DNA of 5,879 nt from an uncultured Selenomonadaceae bacterium (GTDB taxonomy: Bacteria > Bacillota > Negativicutes > Selenomonadales > Selenomonadaceae), in NCBI GenBank assembly GCA_905233325.1, contig CAJODU010000100.1:1-5879 (forward strand), in the 5' to 3' direction. The position numbers were made by a program, and so were the translations under genes. Positions 1-5,879 of the stretch are shown here, in pieces (the stretch's first letter is position 1; every line of letters starts with the position of its first letter). Under the pieces are notes generated by a model that was not told where the DNA came from, made no database searches, and saw nothing but the letters and a program-made list of their open reading frames with translations.

Positions 1-175
1 CAATCGCCTTGAATTTATTCTTCTTTAGATCAAGAATTGCTCTGTCTATCGAGGTGAAGTTGGGATTTTTTATTCTGATGCCGCCTCTGAAATAATAGTA
101 TGAATTATACTCATAGAGATATGAGATTTTAATCGGTCTTTTCAGTAACGGGTGCTCATAGAAATACGAAAACAT
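1..175 (-). CDS. Partial ORF of unknown function, 5' end only, runs off the left edge
   Basis: Reading leftwards from an ATG at 175-173, the frame stays open to base 1, giving 58 residues that begin MFSYFYEHPLLKRPIK. A GAGG ribosome site (182-185) lies 6 nt upstream, which favours this start over an in-frame ATG at 187-185 that has no visible site. The product is rich in Tyr, Lys, Asn and Ile, with eight Tyr in the first 28 residues. It has no signal peptide or membrane segment in the visible part. The stretch is about 34% GC, lower than the genes before it. It begins 40 nt after the stop of the 439-residue exported protein with no terminator between, so it is probably the next operon member. 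I do not recognise the family. A short or broken ORF cannot be excluded, since only the start is visible. Confidence 0.5.
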   Translation of the reverse strand, partial: MFSYFYEHPLLKRPIKISYLYEYNSYYYFRGGIRIKNPNFTSIDRAILDLKKNKFKAI

Positions 176-215
176 ATCAAACCTCATTGAGAGTGGCCAT
201 TAAATCCAATCAGCT

Positions 216-1535
216 TTAGAAGTTGCCAATGAATCTGAGCCAGCTTTCTCGCTGATCTATCACATATTCAATACCGAGAAAGTCATGCAGCTTGTATCTG
301 ATGGCAGCCTCTTTTCTGTCGTTGTCGAATTTGTGTTCATAACGCAGTAGCCAATTTTTTAAGAATGAGTATTCCAGATCGGCGATGAGGTTTTTATCAG
401 TGAAGTCGTAGCGCAAGGCAGAAGAAGTATTTTTAAAGATATTGCGCGAATAGCCGAGAGCCCAATTCCATTTCACTTCTTGTGGATTGACATCTACCTG
501 AAAGAAAGTCTCGTCAAGTTTAGAAATCTTACGTCCAACGTGCATACGAAACAATATATCATCTTTAGCTCTGTTATCGCGTCCAATATCCACCCAGCCG
601 GATACTCTCATTCTGTAGCGACTTGAATCACTGCGAACCACAACACTCATTTGTTCAGCCGCCGTCAAATCAACCTTGCTGTTGATCTTCAATACTCTAA
701 AGTCCGTCTGCTCATCAAGAGGCGTGGCAAGCATTGTCTCAATATCTTCTTTGTGCCGCTCAATGAAGGCAACCGGCACACCAATCAAAACATTGACTTT
801 ATCTTCCATGAATGTCCTGTGTGTTACCAGGGCAATGTTGGGCATGGTATCGGACAGCATGCTCAAGCTGATCGTCCGCACAACAGGCAATTTAGGATAG
901 ACTGTCAAATCAACCACCGCTGTCGATATATTAGAGTCAACTTTCATTTTAATATCAAAGTCTGCTCTAAATTCCGGCAAGGATTCTTCCATAAATTTAT
1001 TGAGGCGGCGTTTTAATATACCGTTAGTCCAATCTGTTGCGGCTATCGGCAAGCCCTCCAGACCGGCAGAAAAGACCTCATTGACAGCCGTCAAATCGTT
1101 CATTACAAGATTTTTCAATTCTTCCGGCATACCTTCGATATTTGCGTTGACTTGTATATTTTGAATGGTATCCGTCCAAGGAAGAAGATTGACATTAATT
1201 GAAACCTCAGTTCCATAAGATTGAATGGAGACTTGTTTGACGGTATAACCGACAAGTATTTTATCAAAGACCAAGTGTATGGTTGATTCCTGCCGTTTTT
1301 TCCAATCTTCGGTTACAGGTAAAGTGTGACCAAGGAGAAGTTGTTTACCTATCGCCGCGACGGATTCTTCCATTCTTTCCTTGACTATCGGCGGCAATGA
1401 TGCCTCAGAAGTCACCACAGCCTCAACTGTCTCTATTCTTGATGCTGCCCTTACTGCTGCCGTCATCGAAAAAGACATCATAACAACCAACAGGAATGGC
1501 AGAATAATTTTTTTTATGATTTTTTCTGCATTCAT
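216..1535 (-). CDS. Exported protein of unknown function: probable three-repeat periplasmic part plus C-terminal outer-membrane beta strands
   Basis: This 439-residue protein starts with a typical Sec signal peptide: basic n-region (K5, K8, K9), hydrophobic core at residues 10-27, and a likely cleavage after VRA at residue 30. Residues ~68-335 seem to hold three similar units of ~90 residues. Their matching starts are LPVTEDW (72-78), LPIAATDW (162-169) and VPVAF (253-257). Each unit runs from a helix into paired beta strands, a POTRA-like order. From ~326 to the end, alternating-hydrophobicity strands follow each other (e.g. WALGYSRNI, SALRYDFT, WLLRYEHKF, AAIRYKL, SWLRFIGNF), and the last residue is Phe, as in many outer-membrane barrel proteins. 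Only 9 nt separate it from the bamA stop, and both reading frames are in phase. I know no named family for it. A role in outer-membrane assembly or lipid/envelope transport beside BamA is inference from location and architecture. Confidence 0.85.
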   Translation of the reverse strand: MNAEKIIKKIILPFLLVVMMSFSMTAAVRAASRIETVEAVVTSEASLPPIVKERMEESVAAIGKQLLLGHTLPVTEDWKKRQESTIHLVFDKILVGYTVKQVSIQSYGTEVSINVNLLPWTDTIQNIQVNANIEGMPEELKNLVMNDLTAVNEVFSAGLEGLPIAATDWTNGILKRRLNKFMEESLPEFRADFDIKMKVDSNISTAVVDLTVYPKLPVVRTISLSMLSDTMPNIALVTHRTFMEDKVNVLIGVPVAFIERHKEDIETMLATPLDEQTDFRVLKINSKVDLTAAEQMSVVVRSDSSRYRMRVSGWVDIGRDNRAKDDILFRMHVGRKISKLDETFFQVDVNPQEVKWNWALGYSRNIFKNTSSALRYDFTDKNLIADLEYSFLKNWLLRYEHKFDNDRKEAAIRYKLHDFLGIEYVIDQRESWLRFIGNF

Positions 1536-1544
1536 ATTTGCGAA

Positions 1545-3590
1545 TCAGAAAGTTCCTCCAACGCTGAAATGCAATCTGCCGCCCTGACTGCCGCGACCGT
1601 AATCAAGACGCAACGGTCCGAGAGGGGTATTCAAAGAGACACCTAAACCGCCACTGCCATGAAATTCATCGGGATCAAAGCCGTCGTCCCAAGCACTACC
1701 CCAATCGGTAAAGAGAGCACCTTGAACTTTAGGAAAGAGAGGGAATCTGTACTCAAGAGTGCCGAGAATCATTCTCTCACCGCGGAACTGAGCGTCACGA
1801 TAGCCTCTCAACGTATCTTGACCACCAATTCTGTACTGGTTAAATTCAGAAATATCACCAAAACCAATGCCGCCTTTAGTCCTTAATGCCCAAACCTGTG
1901 CGTGACCTGCCTTAAAAAATCTCTGATGATCTATAGTATATTTTTGGAAGGTAAAGTCTCCTCCAAGAACTCCGCCAAATTCTCCCGAAAGATTAACTTT
2001 GCCGCCTTCGGTAGGATTGTAAATATTATCACGAGTATCAGTGACATGCTCCAATGTGACAGATCTCGTTATACCGAAGTTTTTACTGCGCCATGCAGAG
2101 CCTAATTCGCCATCACGTCTGCCGGAGAGACCATCTCCAACGTGTTTGACGTATTCATCTTTACGATGACGCAAGGTGACATAGTTGGTACTCCATTCAC
2201 TAACGGGACGACCCAAAGTGATCTCGCCGCCGGTGTATTTTCTCATATATTCTTCCTTCAAGCGACCGCGCGTATCGTAATCATCATATTCATAGGTACG
2301 ATTGTAAAAGCGGAAAGTGCCTGAAGTCTCCTTGCTGTCAAGCCAGGGTCTGCGATAACTGAAGGTGACACCGTGAGCATCTTCGTCGTCGCCGCTCATC
2401 TCATACGTTATGCTGACAGCATCTCCGACTCCGCGGAAGTTGGTATCAGTAATGCTGACCATACCGATAATGCCATCTTCACTGCTATATCCGGCACCAA
2501 CGCCAAAAGTTCCTGTCCGCTTCTCCTTGACTTCTATCTCCATAACGATAGCATTAGGTTCAACGCCCGGATTCATCTTTGCACTGACTTCTTCAAAGAA
2601 ACCGAGATTATTGAGACGCTGAATTGAACGTCTTGCCAGCTTAGCATTAAATATTTCACCGGGCTTTTGTCTCATTTCACGCAGAATAACTTTGTCTTTA
2701 GTCTTCTTGTTGCCCTTGACTTTATAACCTTCAATAATACCTTCGTTTATCTTCAACGTCAACACGCCGGTATCTTTATCCATATTTATATCAGTGACTT
2801 TCATAAGGACATAGCCTGTGCCTCTGTATCTTTCCTGAATGGCCGTTATATCGTCATGCAAAGTTACATTATTTAAAACATCATCGCGGCGCAGATGAAT
2901 GAGTCTTTCCAAGTCCTCTGTCTTTTCGATAGTATTGCCGACGAAGACTATATCTTTAAGTATAGGATTCTCAAGCAGATGATATTTTACTACTACGCCT
3001 TCGGGTACTTCTTCAATGACGGGATAAATATCATAAAAGTATCCCGTATTCATGAGCTTTTCCATATCACTCATTGAAGAGGCTGAGGTAAACTCGTCAC
3101 CTGCATGTTGAGTTGCAACCAGTTTAACGGTAGGCAAGGTCAGCTCGCTTGCACCTTCATATTCTACATCAACGATAGTCTTGCCTGCGAACTGATTAAG
3201 ATATTTAATCATTGCTATATCACCGGAAGCCTCTTCGTCGATCTGTTCAGTATCAAGAGCCGCATTTTCGCCTGTCTCGGTTGAATTTTGAGCTTTACCT
3301 TCAGATTCTGACTCATTACCTGCACCGTCTTTGGGTGTTTTATCACCCTCGGTTGTTGAAGTTGAAGCTGATTCGGGATTTTCAACTTCATTATTTAGCA
3401 TTTCCTTATCATTTGATGACGGCGGATTAAGCTGCTCCTCGTTCGTTTCAAACTCATAAGGCATTCTTACATATGTGTCAGATTCTTCTTCAGCAAAAAC
3501 ATTTTGCGGTGAAAGAATACCTCCTGCCGTCACCAACAGTCCCAGCAAAAGTCGGCTCCGTTTCCTCTTCATCTTGTTTAAAATACTCAA
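1545..3590 (-). CDS. bamA: BamA / Omp85-family outer-membrane protein assembly factor
   Basis: This 681-residue protein is the barrel subunit of the outer-membrane protein insertion machinery. The signal peptide ends with VFA|EEE at residue 33/34. Residues 34 to ~133 form a disordered linker with 27 Asp/Glu against 5 Lys/Arg over 34-125. Three POTRA-type domains follow, at about 137-207, 209-284 (ILKDIVFVGNT...) and 285-356 (YKVKGNKKTKDK...GFFEEV). The barrel runs from ~360 to 681. It carries the Omp85 loop-6 signature as IGGQDTLRGY (LRGY at 594-597), a penultimate PLGPLRLDYG segment, and a C-terminal strand ending in Phe (HFSVGGTF). Proteobacterial BamA usually has five POTRA domains, so this is a short-armed version. 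The start is TTG at 3590-3588, chosen because AAGGAGG lies 10 nt upstream and the full signal-peptide n-region is kept; an ATG at codon 7 is too far from that site. A paralogue such as TamA is possible, but the family is firm. Confidence 0.95.
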   Translation of the reverse strand: MSILNKMKRKRSRLLLGLLVTAGGILSPQNVFAEEESDTYVRMPYEFETNEEQLNPPSSNDKEMLNNEVENPESASTSTTEGDKTPKDGAGNESESEGKAQNSTETGENAALDTEQIDEEASGDIAMIKYLNQFAGKTIVDVEYEGASELTLPTVKLVATQHAGDEFTSASSMSDMEKLMNTGYFYDIYPVIEEVPEGVVVKYHLLENPILKDIVFVGNTIEKTEDLERLIHLRRDDVLNNVTLHDDITAIQERYRGTGYVLMKVTDINMDKDTGVLTLKINEGIIEGYKVKGNKKTKDKVILREMRQKPGEIFNAKLARRSIQRLNNLGFFEEVSAKMNPGVEPNAIVMEIEVKEKRTGTFGVGAGYSSEDGIIGMVSITDTNFRGVGDAVSITYEMSGDDEDAHGVTFSYRRPWLDSKETSGTFRFYNRTYEYDDYDTRGRLKEEYMRKYTGGEITLGRPVSEWSTNYVTLRHRKDEYVKHVGDGLSGRRDGELGSAWRSKNFGITRSVTLEHVTDTRDNIYNPTEGGKVNLSGEFGGVLGGDFTFQKYTIDHQRFFKAGHAQVWALRTKGGIGFGDISEFNQYRIGGQDTLRGYRDAQFRGERMILGTLEYRFPLFPKVQGALFTDWGSAWDDGFDPDEFHGSGGLGVSLNTPLGPLRLDYGRGSQGGRLHFSVGGTF

Positions 3591-3600
3591 GTAATTACTT

Positions 3601-3607
3601 CCTCCTT
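3601..3607 (-). promoter_or_regulatory. Strong Shine-Dalgarno site for bamA, deciding a TTG start
   Basis: The minus strand reads AAGGAGG here, a near-perfect match to the 16S rRNA 3' end, 10 nt before the TTG at 3590-3588. No ATG or GTG lies in frame at a suitable distance, so the site supports TTG initiation. Confidence 0.8.
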
Positions 3608-3608
3608 A

Positions 3609-3663
3609 TTTAGTTGGTTGAAACCTCTCTCCTTAGACGAAGGCAGACAATAGTCCAACTAAA
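3609..3663 (-). repeat. Nine-base inverted repeat in the bamA leader
   Basis: On the + strand, TTTAGTTGG (3609-3617) and CCAACTAAA (3655-3663) are perfect reverse complements separated by 37 nt. The repeat fills most of the 76-nt gap between the 219-residue gene and bamA. In the mRNA the distal arm ends one base before the AAGGAGG site. A smaller CCTT/AAGG hairpin (3631-3643) lies inside the loop. There is no GC-rich stem followed by a U-run, so this is not a standard terminator. It could be a weak leader structure affecting access to the ribosome site, or chance in AT-rich sequence. Confidence 0.4.
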
Positions 3664-3666
3664 AAT

Positions 3667-4326
3667 TCACTCTGCGTGCAATATCTGTCCTGCGGATTGC
3701 ATGAGCTTTTGCATATCTTCTGTAGGTGCTTGTGCCTCAAGTGATATGCCGCTTGATTCTGAAGTCACTTCATTGATTGACTCCGAATATATATTTATAT
3801 CCTCAGCTATTGGTTTTGATTCAATTTCGGAATAATAAGGCTGAGTATTATTTTCTACATCAGATTCAACGTCAATGGTTTCTGATTCTACACTTTCGTA
3901 AGCAGGTGGCTGTTCATATGAAATTTGTGGCTGCTCTTGATTTTGATCCGTGACAAATTCCTCTTTGGGTATTTCGATTGAAGGCGAGCTGTCAGTTGAT
4001 TTATTTTTTTCCATAATCGGTGAGTCGGGAACAGTGGTAGTTGCTACTGAAGTTGTGGAGAGTTGAGAAATTGTCTCCGAATCATCATTAACCCAAGAGA
4101 AGGCAAGTGCAATCAATACAGCAGTAGCAAACGAAAATATTTTGGTTAAACGTGAGCGATTTTGATGCTTTTCTGCATTTTGAAGTTCAGCTTTTGCCAA
4201 CATTAATTTGAGGTCACCTTTTAGATCTTCTTTACGTTCTATGGATCTATCTGCCTGCTGCAACCAATCACTGGCTGCTCTGATGTGCTTTTGGAGATTT
4301 TTTCTATTATCTTCCATTTCGCTCAC
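3667..4326 (-). CDS. Single-pass membrane protein of unknown function with acidic periplasmic tail, upstream of bamA
   Basis: This is a 219-residue product. Residues 1-59 are charged and helix-prone (SDWLQQADRSIERKEDLKGD then LKLMLAKAELQNAEK) and probably cytoplasmic. Residues ~60-79 (LTKIFSFATAVLIALAFSWV) form one transmembrane segment. Basic residues just before it (K53, R57, R59, K62) predict an N-in, C-out orientation. Residues 80-200 are low-complexity, rich in Ser, Thr, Glu, Gln and Pro, with 30 Asp/Glu and only five Lys in residues 80-219. A short amphipathic helix closes the protein (EDMQKLMQSAGQILHAE). The start is GTG at 4326-4324 or ATG at 4317-4315; neither has a strong ribosome site, and the choice does not alter the domains. 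It is the first gene of the presumed bamA operon. I do not recognise a named family. A structural or scaffolding role in the envelope is inference. Confidence 0.8.
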   Translation of the reverse strand: MSEMEDNRKNLQKHIRAASDWLQQADRSIERKEDLKGDLKLMLAKAELQNAEKHQNRSRLTKIFSFATAVLIALAFSWVNDDSETISQLSTTSVATTTVPDSPIMEKNKSTDSSPSIEIPKEEFVTDQNQEQPQISYEQPPAYESVESETIDVESDVENNTQPYYSEIESKPIAEDINIYSESINEVTSESSGISLEAQAPTEDMQKLMQSAGQILHAE

Positions 4327-4352
4327 CCACTCACAATTTCCAGCTTTATTTC

Positions 4353-4381
4353 ATTTTACTCAATTACAAGGAAAATATCAA
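4353..4381 (-). promoter_or_regulatory. Predicted sigma-A-type promoter for the bamA operon
   Basis: The minus strand shows TTGATA (4381-4376), a 17-nt spacer and TAAAAT (4358-4353), one mismatch from consensus in each hexamer. Transcription would begin near 4346, about 20 nt before the GTG start of the 219-residue protein. The sequence just upstream of the -35 box (from 4382) is almost all A/T, as in UP elements. This is sequence-pattern evidence only. Confidence 0.6.
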
Positions 4382-4457
4382 TACCATAATATCAAATTTT
4401 ACTAAAAATTAAAAGTTTTTTTCTGAAAAAATTAATATCTCAGCGGCAAATTTGTAT

Positions 4458-4465
4458 TGTATACA
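4458..4465. promoter_or_regulatory. Possible operator: TGTATACA palindrome between divergent promoters
   Basis: TGTATACA is a perfect 8-base palindrome within ATTGTATACAGTAT. It lies 20 nt upstream of the -35 box of the aminotransferase promoter and about 76 nt upstream of the opposing one. The core resembles sites of FadR-type GntR regulators (T-GTnnAC-A). The match is short and expected by chance in AT-rich DNA fairly often, so this is a weak call. Confidence 0.2.
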
Positions 4466-4484
4466 GTATTAATTTTGATTTTGG

Positions 4485-4512
4485 TTGACTTTTGAGTGAC
4501 TTGCTGTACAAT
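4485..4512 (+). promoter_or_regulatory. Predicted sigma-A-type promoter for the aminotransferase
   Basis: TTGACT (4485-4490) and TACAAT (4507-4512) are separated by 16 nt, each hexamer one mismatch from consensus. The start point would be near 4519, leaving a leader of about 19 nt before the ATG at 4538. The leader has room for only a short ribosome site (AAGGG, 4531-4535). Confidence 0.65.
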
Positions 4513-4537
4513 AGGGGTATTGAATTTATGAAGGGCG

Positions 4538-5782
4538 ATGATACTATTGGGAATGGCAGCATCACATTCAGCAGACAGAAAGCTACACGATGCGATATTT
4601 GAGGCTAATGCCGCTTGTCAGAAGGCAATAGCCACACACGGAGCAGACAAGGTAACAAATGCAACTATTGGTGTTGTACTCGATGATAACGGTGAATTGG
4701 CTCTCCTGCCGACAATGGAAAGTCTCTATCGAACGCTGCCGATGAAGGATTTATCAGCTTATGCTCCCATTGCAGGTTTGCCGGACTATTTAGACGCAGC
4801 AATCGACTTCACCTTTGCCGACAACAGACCTGAAGGTTATATCGCGGCAATGGCAACTGCCAGCGGCACCGGCGCAATACATCACGCCATTGCAAACTAT
4901 GCCGAGCGCGGTGAGATGGTTCTGACTTCCGATTGGTACTGGGGCAACTACAATATCATCTGCAATGAGACCGGCAAATCTCTCACTACTTTCAAACTCT
5001 TTGACGACAATCAAAACTTCAATCTGCAATCCTTCACCGATAAGGTTGATGAATTGCTCAAAGTCCAGGATTCCTTGCTTGTGATATTGAATACACCCGC
5101 ACACAATCCGACGGGCTTTGCTCTCACTGAGGCAGATTGGGACGGCGTCCTTGAGGTTGTCAAGTCCCATGCGGCTAAGGGTAAGGCTATATCTATCCTT
5201 GTTGACATTGCATATATTGACTTCGGCGGTGAGAAAAACGACGTCAGAAAATTTATGACCAAGTTCGGCAACCTTCCGTCTAATGTTTTGACTCTCTTTT
5301 CTTTCAGTATGTCGAAGAGTTTCACGATGTACGGACAGAGGACAGGTGCACTGATTGCCGTCTCTTCAAGCAGTGAGGTGATTGATGAGTTCAAAGAAGT
5401 CTGCAAGTACTCCAACCGTGCGGTATGGTCGAATATAAACCGCGGTGCTCAAGCCTTCCTTGCAAAACTTCACCAAGATAAAAAAGCTCTTGCGGCTCTT
5501 GAGGGTGAGCGCAAGCAGATTTATCAAACTGTTCAAAAACGTGCTGATATTTTCGTTGAAGAGGCACATCAATGCGGCTTGAATTTCCTGCCATACAAGG
5601 GTGGATTCTTCATTTCAGTACCTGCCGAAAATCCCGTTGCAATTTGTGAACATCTCCACAAGGATTTAATCTTCGCAGTTCCTTTGAAATTGGGCATTAG
5701 AATAGCTGCCTGCTCCGTTTCTCTTGCAAAGATGAAGGGCATAGCAGCTAAAGTTAAGGCGGCTTTTGAGAACAGGGAATAG
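4538..5782 (+). CDS. PLP-dependent aminotransferase, class I (aspartate/aromatic type, AspC/TyrB-like)
   Basis: This 414-residue cytoplasmic enzyme should move an amino group between an amino acid and a 2-oxo acid (typically 2-oxoglutarate) using pyridoxal phosphate. Family landmarks occur in order: NATIGVVLDDNG (41-52), the phosphate-binding ASGTGA (108-113), the ring-stacking position SDW (W133), NTPAHNPTGF with N190, DIAY (D223, Y226), the Schiff-base lysine in SFSMSKSF (K260), the phosphate arginine R268, R294 in the position of the side-chain-carboxylate arginine of AspC, and R388 (GIRIAA) for the substrate alpha-carboxylate. Length is normal (~400). No catalytic residue is missing. Keeping R294 fits aspartate or dual aspartate/aromatic specificity; the exact substrate cannot be read. 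The start is ATG 4538 (AAGGG only 2 nt upstream) or ATG 4553 (codon 6); both give a full enzyme. It is transcribed away from the envelope genes from its own promoter, with no further gene visible in the 97 nt downstream. Confidence 0.93.
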   Translation: MILLGMAASHSADRKLHDAIFEANAACQKAIATHGADKVTNATIGVVLDDNGELALLPTMESLYRTLPMKDLSAYAPIAGLPDYLDAAIDFTFADNRPEGYIAAMATASGTGAIHHAIANYAERGEMVLTSDWYWGNYNIICNETGKSLTTFKLFDDNQNFNLQSFTDKVDELLKVQDSLLVILNTPAHNPTGFALTEADWDGVLEVVKSHAAKGKAISILVDIAYIDFGGEKNDVRKFMTKFGNLPSNVLTLFSFSMSKSFTMYGQRTGALIAVSSSSEVIDEFKEVCKYSNRAVWSNINRGAQAFLAKLHQDKKALAALEGERKQIYQTVQKRADIFVEEAHQCGLNFLPYKGGFFISVPAENPVAICEHLHKDLIFAVPLKLGIRIAACSVSLAKMKGIAAKVKAAFENRE

Positions 5783-5879
5783 GGCAGAGTTTCTCTTCTA
5801 TATTTTCTTACGGAATTCAATTTTCAAATAAAAGAGAGTTCAACAAGCGAGTCTCCATATAAAAAGGTTGTATTTTTCG

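Noticed and set aside
651..1016. Plus-strand ORFs opposite the 439-residue gene (also 676-900 and 1381-1587)
   Set aside because: They lie antisense within a well-supported exported protein, have no ribosome site or recognisable domain, and look like frame shadows.
1659..3430. Several 60-84-codon plus-strand ORFs opposite bamA
   Set aside because: They are antisense to a certain BamA coding region, with low-complexity products and no start signals.
3629..3654. Separate bamA promoter (TTGGAC, 17 nt, TAAGGA on the minus strand)
   Set aside because: The -10 match is poor, and the upstream gene gives a simpler source of transcription.
4415..4436. T-run/A-run pair (TTTTTTTCTGAAAAAA) as a terminator hairpin
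   Set aside because: The arms are pure A/T with an almost absent loop, and no gene ends here. It is better explained as an A-tract between divergent promoters.
4528..4602. A 24-codon ORF (ATG 4528) overlapping the aminotransferase start in another frame
   Set aside because: It has no ribosome site, and its ATG would be only ~9 nt from the predicted transcript start. A regulatory upstream ORF is possible but unsupported.
4790..5820. Minus-strand ORFs of 67-134 codons opposite the aminotransferase
   Set aside because: The sense frame is a complete aminotransferase with all catalytic residues; the antisense products resemble no family.
5783..5879. Possible terminator after the aminotransferase
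   Set aside because: The only inverted repeat is TCTCTT/AAGAGA (5792-5797 and 5832-5837) with a 34-nt loop and no clean U-run behind it. No gene start is visible in this tail either.

Overview
The window looks like chromosomal DNA of a diderm Firmicute (class Negativicutes; relatives of Selenomonas, Veillonella or Phascolarctobacterium are plausible, but the genus cannot be read from the sequence). It pairs a clear Gram-negative outer-membrane assembly gene (bamA) with Firmicutes-like signals: an AAGGAGG ribosome site, TTG and GTG starts, and sharp sigma-A-type promoters. Base composition is low to moderate GC. I see no tRNA, rRNA, CRISPR array, IS element or phage gene.

The left three quarters is a minus-strand gene series read right to left. 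First comes a 219-residue single-pass membrane protein of unknown function (4326-3667). After a 76-nt gap holding an inverted repeat and a strong ribosome site comes bamA (3590-1545), which encodes an Omp85 protein with a signal peptide, a ~100-residue acidic linker, three POTRA-type domains and a 16-strand barrel. Nine nt later comes a 439-residue exported protein (1535-216) that appears to carry three ~90-residue repeats followed by a run of outer-membrane-type beta strands. Forty nt further on is the start of a tyrosine-rich, AT-rich ORF that leaves the window at base 1. The tight spacing and lack of terminators suggest one envelope-biogenesis operon, probably started from a promoter at 4353-4381.

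The right quarter is a divergently transcribed, complete type I aminotransferase of the aspartate/aromatic (AspC/TyrB-like) group (4538-5782) with its own promoter at 4485-4512. The two transcription units are separated by a 211-nt intergenic region with a very AT-rich core (about 13% GC over 4381-4440) and a TGTATACA palindrome. The aminotransferase is metabolic and has no evident link to the envelope genes.

I do not see a convincing wholly new system. The most interesting material is the envelope operon: two proteins of unknown function flanking bamA, one possibly an inner-membrane partner with an acidic periplasmic tail and one possibly a new repeat-plus-barrel outer-membrane protein.
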